Of a stretch of DNA of 64,000 nucleotides, positions 42,001-48,881 are shown piece after piece. Source of the DNA: Akkermansiaceae bacterium. GTDB lineage: Bacteria > Verrucomicrobiota > Verrucomicrobiia > Verrucomicrobiales > Akkermansiaceae. The stretch covers positions 1-64,000 of the forward strand of contig JACKPZ010000001.1 of NCBI GenBank assembly GCA_024233135.1, written 5' to 3'. Below the pieces are notes generated by a model that saw only the letters and a list, made by a program, of their open reading frames with translations, had not been told where the DNA came from and did not search any database. Within the stretch, counting starts at the first letter, position 1. The number at the start of each line of letters is the position of its first letter. A program made the position numbers and the translations under genes.

Positions 42001-44911
42001 GTGGTCGATGGCCGGAGGAAACCTCGATCTCCATGCCGGACATGACATCGGCCGTTTCACGATGCAAAACGGTACGCTGGTAGCCGACTCGTCCCGTCAG
42101 ATGCCGACGAACTGGCTCTACCGGCGTGGATATATGGACAGCTCCACGGGACGTTTCTCGAACAACGCGGGCATCGACGGATTCCCGTTCAGCATCACCG
42201 ATCCCGCCGCTTCGACCACTTGGTGGATCGACTACAGCAACTTCTTCCAAGGCTTCGGCACCCTCGGTGGCGGGAACATCGATATGTCCGCCGGCAACGA
42301 CATGGTCAACGCCGATGCCGTCGCCCCTACCAACGCGCGGATGGCCGGACAGCGCAGGAACCCCGCCTTCGGCACCACGGGACAACCCGAATTCCTAACG
42401 CTCGCTCCGGACGCTGCGAATCTCGTCGAGCTTGGCGGCGGCGATATCACCGTCACCTCCGGCCGCAACATCGACGGCGGCATCTACTATGTCGAACGTG
42501 GCCACGGCACCCTGGATGCAGGTGGCAGCATCACCACCAACGCCGCCCGCACGCCGTCCCGCGGAATGCTCGCCAACGAAGACCCGCTCGCCCCCCTGGC
42601 ATGGATGCCGACAACCTTGTTTGTCGGAAAGTCGTCCTTCGACGTCGTCGCGAAACAGGATGTCCTCCTCGGGCCCGTCTCCAACCCGTTCCTGCTGCCG
42701 CAGGGACAGAACAACAAATACTGGTATAAGACCTATTTCAGCACACTCGCCGCGGACGCCGGAGCGACGGTCTCGGCCTACGGCGGCGACGTCACCCATC
42801 GCAACGCGATCGCACTGCCTACCGGCGGCGGCTCCGTCTCCATGCTATCCGCATGGTTCGACCGCCAGAACCTCTACACCGGGGCCGGCAGCTTCCTGAA
42901 ATCCTCAAACTACCAGCCATGGATCCGCCTCGCGGAGACAGGGCTCGGAACCTTCGGCGAGGCATTCACCCTCTACGCGCCAAACCTCGATTCCACGTCG
43001 TTCCAAGGCTCCGTCCATCTCGTCGGGGACATCACACTCGCACCGTCCGAAACCGGCGGGCTGAACCTCGCCGCAGCGGGCGGCATCATCGGGCTGAATC
43101 CGACCGGACCGTCGATCGTCAACGGAACCTCCATCGACATCTGGACCTACTCGACGGTCAATGTCTCGGACGCCTCGCCATCCTCGATTCCAAGTGTCCT
43201 GAACCCGCTCGCCTATCAGAGTCTCATCGGCCGCGACCAGACCACCGCGGTCTCCAGTGCCGCGGACATTCTCGGAGTGGTCGGCAACACCCTCTCCGAA
43301 ACCGGTTCGTTCACCGGCGACGCGGCAACGGCGGTCGGGAAGAACCTACGGCACGGTGATTCGATCCTTCACTCCGGTGACGACAAACCGATCACCCTCG
43401 ACGCGCTGGGCGGCGACATCACCGGCCTGCGTCTGTTCACGCCGAAGGAAACCCGCATCGTCGCGGGTCGCGACATCAGCGATGTCGCGTTCTATCTGCA
43501 GAATATCGATGCGAAGGATCTGGCTCTGGTTTCCGCCGGCCGCGACATCGTGCCGTTCTCCGAAAGCTCGGAACTACGGACCGCCGCCAACAACATCGAA
43601 GCCGGCACCCTGATCAGCAACTCCGCCTCCACCACGGTCACCGGCACTTCGACCGACGCGCGGGCCGGAGACATCCAGATCAACGGGCCCGGCGTCCTCG
43701 AGGTCCTCGCCGGGCGGAACATCGATCTCGGCACCGGAGCGAACTTCCTCGACGGCACCGGCACCGGCATCACCAGCATCGGTAACACCCGCAACCTCAA
43801 CCTGCACTTCACCGGCGCCGACCTCATCGTGCTCGGCGGAATCTCGGGTGCAACGCCCGGCAGTCCCGCTCTCGGGCTGTCGAACAGCTCGCTCGACTTC
43901 GCGTCCTTCATTTCCAACTTCATCAAGAGCCCGGAAAAACTCGATCTGAACTACCTGAAACGGATCCGCGAGGCTGGGAATTTCGAGAACCTTGATTCGG
44001 AATATCAAGCGGTCGCCGCGCTCGAGGAGTTCTTCAACCTTCTCCGCAAGGAAGGCGAGGCCGCCTCGGAAGACGGTGACTACAGCGGTGGTTTCGAGTT
44101 GATCAAAACCCTCTTCGGCGACTCCCCCCCGCTGGGAACCCTCGATTTGAGATCGCGGGAAATCCGGACCGTTACCGGCGGCGCGATCACGGCCGCGGCC
44201 GCCGGAGGCGCGGTCACGATGGCACCGGAGCTCTTTGGAAACCCGCTCACCCCACCCGGCATCGTCACCGAATACGGCGGCGAGATCGGCATCCTCACCG
44301 ATGGCGATGTGGAAATCGGACAATCCCGGATCTTCACACTGCGGGGCGGCGATATCGTCATCTGGTCCTCCAACGGCAACATCGCCGCCGGTTCCGCGCC
44401 GCGGACCGTCGTGACGGCTCCGCCCACCCGTGTGCTCATCGATATCACAAGCGCGTCGGTCGAGACGGACCTTGGAGGACTCGCGACCGGTGGCGGCATC
44501 GGCGTTCTCGCCTCGGTCGAAGGTGTCGAAGCGGGCAACGTCAACTTGATCGCTCCGAATGGCTTTGTGGACGCCGGCGACGCCGGCATCCGCGCCACCG
44601 GGAACCTGAACATCGCCGCGCAACAGGTGCTCAACGCCAACAACATCTCCGTGAGCGGCTCCACCTCCGGATCCGCCGTGGCCGCCCCGGCCGCACCCAG
44701 CGTGTCGACAGCCACGAGCGCTTCGAACACCGCCGCTGCCGCCGCCAACAGCGCGCCGAAACAGACGGGCGCGCAGGAGACCCCCGAGCAACTCGAAGCG
44801 GAGGAGCAGACTCCTTCCGTCTTCACCGTCACGGTCATCGGATATGGTGGAGGAGGTCCGGCGGACGATGAAGAGGAGCCCGGCGATGCGGAAGAAACAA
44901 CCGACCCATAA
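33086..44911 (+). CDS. Filamentous-haemagglutinin-type exoprotein (TpsA)
   Basis: The 3,941-residue protein is the largest in the window. A signal region (about 1-40) is followed by a Gly/Ala-rich, helical linker (about 41-125) and then the TPS secretion domain (about 135-430) with NPNGVIFG (230-237). The rest is repetitive beta-helix-like sequence with Ile/Leu-Ser-Gly patterns over about 3,300 residues. Near the C-terminus there is a DUF3739-like region ending VFTVTVIGYGG (about 3912-3922), followed by an acidic tail. It is probably an adhesin or surface filament secreted by the TpsB at 24993. No toxin domain or immunity gene is present. The linker before the TPS domain is unusually long. 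The frame is uninterrupted and its GC content looks like its neighbours. Confidence 0.9.
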   Translation: MKPRRFFFRSPQIFGAPIRVGVPLALGFSFLLSGLGADAGDILRGGASSSRGGRGKGGGANIDAPTPAAADAARANARDTLARTTRTLQAMKAMQKAARNAANKGANNLGKHPNNPGLTLPNVPNGLGTNALQVSSAASTDPLKWVGAKLPKQTKTKGRTKVTIKQTEQNALLNWDSFNVGRKTTLSFDQTKGGENAGQWIAFNQIHDPGANPTQILGNIKADGQVYIINPNGVIFGGSSVVNARGLTVSTLPINTNLVSQGLLNNRDSQFLFSGLTVPGGSDGTGDFDPGPAPAGGYGDVIVKKGSILETPSDSAGNGGRVMLVGANVHNAGTISTPAGQTILAAGLQVATAAHVSSDPSLRGLDVWVGDVGDYAGSVVNHGIIETLLGSATLTGSNIEQRGAIESSTSVVLNGRIDLLANYGAVANPNFDNSGEPGSGGPQFLFQSSGSVSLGEKSTTRILPDYLSDKTVPGTELPERSQINISGLALHFDRKSRVFAPNAEVSIRSGRWTYQDVDANRTIFDANGVAETGLENHFSGDVQKFLYDAGQIYVDRSAVISVAGSVDVFVPADHQLLDIELRGAELADSPLQRESNVRGVAMTVDLRKTGTYSGRFWQGTPLGDVTGVAGLIQRNAAQLTAEGGDITMRAGGSIVVRENATIDVSGGFYRNEGGDIATSKLISGGRLIPIEQAIPERSYDGVFNGKSQIVSEKWGVVRTFTNPLVSSATQPSYVEGAAGGTLSLTAPGMAIDGDLRGMTVRGNQQRSAPPEGSKVNISFTAETTVAVPGGTEVEHIDHSPTPPTITFARHGKQVEVPEFQLASGLPGALPLERLEQVVLDPDLLDEEGFGSISVSNPDGDIIVPENVVVETQPGRSISFDAANITVLGTLRANSGSISLTTYNISPSFTAESNIVNPAGTVPFPTPVEGRGILTLGARGRIDASGLVSNDLPGSKGPRNEPISTVGGAVAIRSFRTMLERGSQIDVSGGIHVSDRNSRSFGDGGSITIISSTDQGYPGITGGDLSLGARLLGYSGATGGSLSIQAGTVHVGSGGEGADLQLASDFFQTGGFSKYSIAGFGMRSDAAPAAGQFESYLPAIVIGGDAAIAPRAETLVARIDPENGSRIRLTHELLDKGLRNPVSVEFRALGIDDPATIDSYDLRGDLVMERGASISTHPGASVTLRGQTVTVRGSITAPGGAVNIVGASSFPFTSDQDAATLQALPTVHLSETARISAAGSFLRTPDEFGGRTGTISNGGDISIAGNIVAEKGAFLDVSGTSETFDLPVSEVTSETAVNKLPVSGLFTTPLATQGVRTKVDSDGGTISLAGLEMMLSDARLRGRAGGDSATAGTLSVSSKRFYSVLDGIVTSADTNLVVRQAGDVIDPASAVGVGIGLLDADGNAYGNMGTFALDRFHQGGFANLELGGNYDPTGLVPVGGNVHFEGDIKLIVPGALRLAAGGVVTGDGSIQIRAGYTAIGQGFRPPLNPNDAFLPFRQDPAVPSAAFNFAPTFGTGALDIRSRYIDIGTLSLQDIGSAELRAGDGEIRGNSTIHIAGDLKLRAGSIYPTSGSRFSLFAYDHSEGTGSITFESGGRNPIPFSNGGVLEAYATDIVQAGVLRAPGGRIILGWDGTDIDPSDADLDTPFDVIAGSTATVPVTSSVTLARGSITSVSTFSADHAKFRVPYGISPDGRSWIDPRGVNVSLNSLPQKRITIAGDDVNMESKARVDLRGGGDLLAFRWVAGNGGSTDILGAATETWDAGRDYEAGELVLFGGQTWSARVGHSGQTPNVSRYWTKVAESFAILPNHDLAHSPFNEFNTGANASLLAGEAGFVNNSLKAGDTVTLEKGAGVAAGTYTLLPSRYALLPGAFLVTPVSNDGIGTISLADGSKIVSGFVGNRFDARGSDPATRARFQVTPKPIIEDRAEYQRFLGNEFLARIAAESGSTEVQRLPDDAGSVRFQGNSALRLAGRLMTEAPGRGASADVSSFSDIHISAGSSSSGSPGTVVLSAAKLSDWKVESLLVGGVRNRLPDGTTTIDSRTSNIVVDNRGGALKAIDLNLVSDGSLTIADRASLVARGAEGFQGTSFALEGGGTFARISADPLATISRSSVTAGVAESLTIGGGARLKGPAVLLDSTSAMSLAPDIRLLTDSVSIASGAISIFAGDPTAAAGAPGLRLEGLTLENIFQSDHVALRSYGAIDLYGSGVIGGSGLSSLTLSAGSIRGLDRSDGSFVIRAREILLDNKLASTASAAPAVSDGSLTLRANRITLGENDIAVTGFDVLGFRARDLLEGSGTGSLVIEGNLRANAPLITGAAGADLSVTASGTMFLTSDVREISRTDSLGASLAFTAGSIVSDANFSLPSGDLTLTATRGDLDLGGSLSVDGTAKEFNKSIRFTHAGGIHLVSETGDVLLREGALVSASGDARGGNAGQIDISAANGAFRSSAEVSGTATKGFQQGSFRLDVNSVTDSGPGSLAALNAGLDKGGFTNSRAFRIREGDVAIDHLVTSHEFSLAADTGSILVTGRIDASGTTGGSISLSAHGDLVLAGGSSLTVRASEFDSAGKGGSILLEAGTQIDGVANESAVLALSSGSSIDLSVDAFVAGDYRTPGSSAFEGRFTGTLHLRAPRDAGNTDFGLASLDSAITGASSILAEGFRVYQPNNGVLNTSLRSQINNDNKSYLGSAGTLGANETAMRSRLLANNAGLDSILVLAPGVEIVNPSGDLTLGLANINGSTSSEARSTADWDLSSFRYGSMSAPGVLTMRASGDLVFNNTLSDGFDAVQTGFLLTATEAGNSSMWLATLSTIKDSLPVNTQSWSYRLTAGADTAASDFRAVRPEDELGGKGSVLVGELYPAVPNGNTSGTSAALGLNGLTSNTIRISTNSTDRGNRFEVIRTGTGSISVNAGRDIQLRNQFSTIYTAGVALPDPTRVFEADDFVIPIIPTSKRFHPGQSGPGGLNLGAIQQLYQPVWSMAGGNLDLHAGHDIGRFTMQNGTLVADSSRQMPTNWLYRRGYMDSSTGRFSNNAGIDGFPFSITDPAASTTWWIDYSNFFQGFGTLGGGNIDMSAGNDMVNADAVAPTNARMAGQRRNPAFGTTGQPEFLTLAPDAANLVELGGGDITVTSGRNIDGGIYYVERGHGTLDAGGSITTNAARTPSRGMLANEDPLAPLAWMPTTLFVGKSSFDVVAKQDVLLGPVSNPFLLPQGQNNKYWYKTYFSTLAADAGATVSAYGGDVTHRNAIALPTGGGSVSMLSAWFDRQNLYTGAGSFLKSSNYQPWIRLAETGLGTFGEAFTLYAPNLDSTSFQGSVHLVGDITLAPSETGGLNLAAAGGIIGLNPTGPSIVNGTSIDIWTYSTVNVSDASPSSIPSVLNPLAYQSLIGRDQTTAVSSAADILGVVGNTLSETGSFTGDAATAVGKNLRHGDSILHSGDDKPITLDALGGDITGLRLFTPKETRIVAGRDISDVAFYLQNIDAKDLALVSAGRDIVPFSESSELRTAANNIEAGTLISNSASTTVTGTSTDARAGDIQINGPGVLEVLAGRNIDLGTGANFLDGTGTGITSIGNTRNLNLHFTGADLIVLGGISGATPGSPALGLSNSSLDFASFISNFIKSPEKLDLNYLKRIREAGNFENLDSEYQAVAALEEFFNLLRKEGEAASEDGDYSGGFELIKTLFGDSPPLGTLDLRSREIRTVTGGAITAAAAGGAVTMAPELFGNPLTPPGIVTEYGGEIGILTDGDVEIGQSRIFTLRGGDIVIWSSNGNIAAGSAPRTVVTAPPTRVLIDITSASVETDLGGLATGGGIGVLASVEGVEAGNVNLIAPNGFVDAGDAGIRATGNLNIAAQQVLNANNISVSGSTSGSAVAAPAAPSVSTATSASNTAAAAANSAPKQTGAQETPEQLEAEEQTPSVFTVTVIGYGGGGPADDEEEPGDAEETTDP

Positions 44912-44923
44912 CAACCCCGTATC

Positions 44924-45835
44924 ATGAAGACATGCATCTGGATCACGATCGCCGGACTCGCCGTCTGCCAGGCGGTGATGGCGGAAACATCCGGCGGTAA
45001 CGCTGCGGAACGATTCGAAGAGGCCCGCAAGCTGCTGCATGGAAAACCAGGTGCGGACGACAAGACACGCGTCTTTGAACTGATGATGTCGGCGGCCAGG
45101 GAGGGCCATGCCGACGCCGCCGGCGGCGTGGGGTATTGTTACATGACCGGAACCGGGATCGCAAAGGATCCGGCTAAGGCGGTCGAGTGGTTCCGCAAGG
45201 GCGCTGAACTCGGGTCCGCCAAAGCACAGCTCAATTTCGCCCGCTATCTGTTGGGGACTCTCGACGCCATGCCGAAGCGGACCGAATCCGGGATCGATGA
45301 AAAAGATCGGGAAGAAGGAATCCGATGGTTGAAGGAATCCGCGGAACAAGGCCTGACCGAAGCGGAGGCGAGTCTCGGCGCCTATCTCTACAACGGACAT
45401 CATGGTTTCGCTCGCGACCGGACGGAAGCCGAGAAATGGCTTCTGCGCGCGGCCAAGGCCGGTGACGCGAACTCACAGAACACCCTCGGAGTTCTCTACG
45501 ACCGCGGCATCCCCGAACCCAATGGCAAACTCCGCACGGATGCCGGCAAAGCGGAAGCGTGGTACCGCAAGGCCGCGCTTCAGGACCACCGCAAGGCACA
45601 GGCGAATCTCGGCAAGTTTCTCGATCCGTTTTCAAAGGACGAATCCCGTCGCGTCGAGGCGCTCGCGTGGACCATGTTGGCCCGCGACAACCGCGAGCCG
45701 ACCGCCGAGAAGCGGATGATCGAGATCGGCACAGCGGTTGACCCCACCGATATGCAACGAGCGGCCGTCCGCGCGCGGGAATTGCGGATCGAGCTGATCA
45801 AGGCACAGATCGCGAAAAAGAACGGCGGTCAGTGA
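44924..45835 (+). CDS. Secreted Sel1-repeat (TPR-like) protein
   Basis: The 303-residue protein has a signal peptide (to about residue 20). At least five Sel1-type repeats follow, including AAGGVGYCYMTGTGIAKD, AQLNFARYLLGT, AEASLGAYLYNGHHG and SQNTLGVLYDRGI with A-x-WYRKAA helices. Sel1 repeats form helical solenoids for protein contacts. It is the last gene of the TPS operon (12 bases after the exoprotein), so it is a likely accessory on the periplasmic side. Its stop overlaps by a few bases the end of the convergent gene on the minus strand. Confidence 0.8.
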   Translation: MKTCIWITIAGLAVCQAVMAETSGGNAAERFEEARKLLHGKPGADDKTRVFELMMSAAREGHADAAGGVGYCYMTGTGIAKDPAKAVEWFRKGAELGSAKAQLNFARYLLGTLDAMPKRTESGIDEKDREEGIRWLKESAEQGLTEAEASLGAYLYNGHHGFARDRTEAEKWLLRAAKAGDANSQNTLGVLYDRGIPEPNGKLRTDAGKAEAWYRKAALQDHRKAQANLGKFLDPFSKDESRRVEALAWTMLARDNREPTAEKRMIEIGTAVDPTDMQRAAVRARELRIELIKAQIAKKNGGQ

Positions 45836-46560
45836 CTGTTCTCGCCCTTCGCGGTTTCCATCCGCTCCACGGCCGTTCTCAGTGAGTATGCGTTGTATTT
45901 GAGATCTCCGAAGAGGAGGCGGAACCGCTCGTTCGCGCGCGACCGCACCCGCTCCGTCGCGGGGCTCTGCTCGACGAGCAACGTGGGCTCTCCTGTTTCC
46001 GGGTCCGGCTGCAGTTTCTCCTGCCAACCACCCTCCTCGGCGAGTTCCTCGGCTAGCTCCCTGTAGAACAGGTCTTCCACATTCCGCGCCGCCTGCCGCA
46101 CCTGGGGCGAACGTTCGGCGAGCGCGCCTTCGGACAGCGCCAGCACGACGGCGGGAAGTTTGAAATCCTCTGACAGACGAATCGCGGGCGGCATTTCCGC
46201 GGCGGCGGGTCGTTCCCCGTTGTCCATCGCCTCCGGCGTCCGATTGGCACTGTTCCGCCTGAGAACCCGCATCTCGCGGCCGTTCGGAAGTGTCACGACG
46301 GTCGCAACAGGCTTTTCGACATCGGTGGCCCGAAGCTCATCTTTCGTCTCGATTTCCATCCCATCCTCGCGATCCCGCTTCACCGCGGCCCTGTGGGGCG
46401 TGTCCGCGGCAGCCGCCGAATGGGTTTCCGGAACGGCGGACCGCTTCACCGTCGAGACCACCGCATGTGGCGCATCGGTTTCCGCGACGTCTTTTCGGAA
46501 GAGCATGAACATGGCCCCACAACCGATGAGGGAGGCCAGAAGGATGGCGGGCTTCTTCAT
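45829..46560 (-). CDS. Membrane-anchored hypothetical protein
   Basis: The 243-residue protein has one N-terminal hydrophobic segment (KKPAILLASLIGCGAMFMLF, residues 2-21) that may be a signal anchor or lipobox-like (IGCG). A charged, low-complexity region and a helical C-terminal part with LSEGALAERSPQVRQAARNVEDLFYRELAEELAEEGG follow. No family is recognised. The ATG at 46560 puts the hydrophobic segment at the start. It ends head-to-head with the TPS operon: its stop (45829-45831) and the Sel1 stop (45833-45835) overlap the same few bases. Confidence 0.6.
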   Translation of the reverse strand: MKKPAILLASLIGCGAMFMLFRKDVAETDAPHAVVSTVKRSAVPETHSAAAADTPHRAAVKRDREDGMEIETKDELRATDVEKPVATVVTLPNGREMRVLRRNSANRTPEAMDNGERPAAAEMPPAIRLSEDFKLPAVVLALSEGALAERSPQVRQAARNVEDLFYRELAEELAEEGGWQEKLQPDPETGEPTLLVEQSPATERVRSRANERFRLLFGDLKYNAYSLRTAVERMETAKGENSH

Positions 46561-46593
46561 GACAGAGAGGAGATATGAATTCGAAGGAAGAAC

Positions 46594-46634
46594 AAAAGGG
46601 GGCCGGCACACGCCTTTGCGACGGGTGCCGGCCC
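46594..46634 (-). terminator. Rho-independent terminator of the PstS-like gene
   Basis: On the plus strand GGGCCGGCAC (46600-46609) pairs with GTGCCGGCCC (46625-46634), a 10-bp GC-rich stem. In the minus-strand transcript it is followed by CCTTTTGTT (plus A-run 46594-46597). It lies about 45 bases beyond the stop of the PstS-like gene at 46680. Confidence 0.7.
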
Positions 46635-46679
46635 TGGATCTGTTTCGTTTCCCGCGTTTTCCTGCGGAAAACCGCTCGA

Positions 46680-47933
46680 TTACGGAGCGACCACGCCGCC
46701 GTCCTCCGGGCGGGAGACGTTCATGGAACCGAGGGGCACGCCGGCCGTACCAAGGTTCGACTCGATGCCGGTCGGTGCGGTCATCGCGGAGAAGAAGGTC
46801 GCTTTGTCGCCGGTGATGCCGTCACGTCCGTAGAACTGCTGGTTGCCCCAGGCGGTGTAGGCACCTTCGGTGATCTTGGCGATGTCGGCCGCGCTCATCA
46901 GGCTGTTCGGGAAGGTAGCCACGTCGTTCAGACGCACACCGTTGTAGGCGATGATCTTGGCGCCGGTATTGCTGCTCGTGCCACGGGCGCTCACAGCGTC
47001 GGACAGGGAGAGGAAGGACACGGTGTCCACCTTGACGTTGTCGAAGAGCACGCCGCCATAGATGGTGACGTCGCAGTTCGTTCCCTTGCGGCCGAGGACG
47101 GAGCGCAGCAGGCTGCCGCTGGAATAACCTCCGTTGCCGTCGAGGTCCTGGCCCCAGACGGTCGAAGCATTGGCGCTTCCGGCTTCGGTGAGGGCCCACT
47201 CGGTGTTTTCATCACCGGAGGAAGCGGCCACGACATATTGGTTCACCAGTTCGGTGATGCCGTATCCGGTTTCCGCGAGATAGGTCGTGCGGGTGCCCGA
47301 ACCGTCGTTGCGGCCGGAGGCGACCACGATGCTGGTGTCGGCGGCGTTTCCGGTGAAAAGCTTGGCTTGCTGGAATCCGTTGGCAAAAAGCGCGCGGAAA
47401 TTCTGCGAGGTCACGTTTTCGATCGGCGAGCCGTCGTTGGTCACCATCGAGAACACGACGACGCCCACGGAGCTGTCCGGGCCCGGATAGACCGGAGACG
47501 CGGCGAACGGGGTGGAGGTCACCGACACGTCCGAGAACGAGAAGTCCGCGAAGGCCTGCTCGCTGCCGTTGATGCCGATGGCGGTCTCACCAGAGCCGGC
47601 CGGAACGGAGGCGGCCGGGATGAACAGCGGTTGGTCGGCAATGACACTGCTGGTCACGGCGCGGACGCCCTCCACCGAGCCGTTGAAGGCCGTGCGGATC
47701 GTCGTCGTGCCGGAGATGCCGGGAACGGTGCCGATGAACGTGCACTCGCTGGATTTGTCGAAGTTGCCGGCGGTGCCGTCGTGGGCGTAGCGAACCGTGG
47801 TGTAGAGGTCCTCGATGGCGAGAAGCGCGGCTTGGCGGAACGCGGTCGCACCGGTGACGTTGATGGTCACGTCGGCCATCGTCGGGGCGGCAAGGGCGGC
47901 GCTGAGGCCGAACATAAGCAATTTGGATTTCAT
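46680..47933 (-). CDS. Secreted PstS-like (periplasmic-binding-protein-type) protein
   Basis: The 417-residue protein has a signal peptide (MKSKLLMFGLSAALAAPTMA, about 20 residues). The start of the mature chain, VTINVTGATAFRQAAL, and a later GSGTRTTYL near residue 222 follow the phosphate-binding pattern of PstS-like type II binding proteins (S/T-G-S-G-T-R). The length is a little more than typical PstS. No pstABC or phoU gene is nearby and the C-terminus is Gly/Pro-rich, so I do not call it PstS; it may be a free extracellular or periplasmic binding protein. It has its own terminator. The upstream gene on the same strand is the PEP-CTERM protein. Confidence 0.65.
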   Translation of the reverse strand: MKSKLLMFGLSAALAAPTMADVTINVTGATAFRQAALLAIEDLYTTVRYAHDGTAGNFDKSSECTFIGTVPGISGTTTIRTAFNGSVEGVRAVTSSVIADQPLFIPAASVPAGSGETAIGINGSEQAFADFSFSDVSVTSTPFAASPVYPGPDSSVGVVVFSMVTNDGSPIENVTSQNFRALFANGFQQAKLFTGNAADTSIVVASGRNDGSGTRTTYLAETGYGITELVNQYVVAASSGDENTEWALTEAGSANASTVWGQDLDGNGGYSSGSLLRSVLGRKGTNCDVTIYGGVLFDNVKVDTVSFLSLSDAVSARGTSSNTGAKIIAYNGVRLNDVATFPNSLMSAADIAKITEGAYTAWGNQQFYGRDGITGDKATFFSAMTAPTGIESNLGTAGVPLGSMNVSRPEDGGVVAP

Positions 47934-47996
47934 GGTGTTGGTGGTTTCGTAGTGGATTGGTGTGAAGGATGGATATGATTGGATTCGAGAAGCTGC

Positions 47997-48881
47997 TTAG
48001 GAAATGCGGCGGCGGCGGATCAGCAGGCCGCCCGCGGCGAGGCCGAGGAGCGCGGCCGACGAGGGCTCGGGGATGTAGGAGATGTTTCCGTCGGTGCCGA
48101 GAAGGAAGGTTCCTTCGAAGGTGCCCTGGCGGAGCGGTCCGGCGAGGCTGTTCGGATCGGTTCCGAACGTGTCGCCATAGATGCGGTAGAGATCGAGCGC
48201 GAACTCGACATCACCAATGCCCGCGAAGGATGTACTGCCAAGGATGCCGGCCGATCCCTGTTGTTGGATGCCGCCGGGGAACGCGCCGAACGCGGTGTCT
48301 TGGAAGAGGTTGCCGCTCACGATGTTGATCGGCATTTGGTTGTCGATGTTCGACTCGGAGGCCGTGAACACGCCGATCGTCTGGTCGGAACCGTTGCGAA
48401 ACGGAGTGTTCATGTTGAGGATTCCGCTCGAGGCTGTCGTCTGGGCGGTATTGCCCGAGATGCTCTTCGCACTGGAACCCTGCTCGAAGATGTTTCCGAG
48501 CGCCGAACGCGAGTTTGATACATAAACCGTGCGCCCCGGATCACCGTCCACCGCGGTGGGCGTCTGGGTGTTGGTGCGCACCGCCGAGAGACCGACGAAC
48601 AGATTGTCGAGCGTCTGCCAGTTCGCTCCGAAGGTGCTCGTGAGCGTCGAGGCGACATTGACGATGTTGACCACCGGGGCACCATCCGGACCCACTGCGT
48701 CGCCACGATAGGATGTGGCGGAGCCCAGGTTCACATACACGGACTGGCTGCCGCCGGCCTGTTGGAACGTCATGATGAGATCGCCGTCGGAGAACAACGA
48801 GTTGGCAGCGAAAGCGGAGGATCCCGCCATCGCGATGCCGCACGCCGCCATACGGACGACTTGATTCAACTTTTGTTTCAT
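47997..48881 (-). CDS. PEP-CTERM sorting domain protein
   Basis: The 294-residue protein has a signal peptide (to AFA, about residue 25), a mature domain with DGDLIMTFQQAGGSQSVYVNLGS and FGANWQTLDNLFVGLSAV, and a C-terminal PEP-CTERM tripartite tail: IPEPSS, a hydrophobic segment ALLGLAAGGLLI and RRRR. The tail is a target of exosortase, an enzyme not found in this window. The mature part is a paralogue of the divergent gene at 49242. It is likely exported and cell-surface associated or released into extracellular polysaccharide. The start at 48881 places the signal correctly. Confidence 0.88.
   Translation of the reverse strand: MKQKLNQVVRMAACGIAMAGSSAFAANSLFSDGDLIMTFQQAGGSQSVYVNLGSATSYRGDAVGPDGAPVVNIVNVASTLTSTFGANWQTLDNLFVGLSAVRTNTQTPTAVDGDPGRTVYVSNSRSALGNIFEQGSSAKSISGNTAQTTASSGILNMNTPFRNGSDQTIGVFTASESNIDNQMPINIVSGNLFQDTAFGAFPGGIQQQGSAGILGSTSFAGIGDVEFALDLYRIYGDTFGTDPNSLAGPLRQGTFEGTFLLGTDGNISYIPEPSSAALLGLAAGGLLIRRRRIS

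Noticed and set aside
33227..44911. Many long open frames on the opposite strand and in other frames within the exoprotein gene
   Set aside because: They are products of high GC content and follow the codon structure of the real gene; none has a signal, domain, or ribosome-binding context.
43000..44911. Contact-dependent-inhibition toxin at the C-terminus of the exoprotein
   Set aside because: No toxin-type domain or delimiting motif (such as VENN) is present, no small immunity gene follows, and the next gene is a Sel1 protein.
46680..47933. Annotation as PstS, phosphate ABC transporter substrate-binding protein
   Set aside because: The N-terminal motif is shared, but no pstCAB or phoU gene is present and the C-terminal half diverges.
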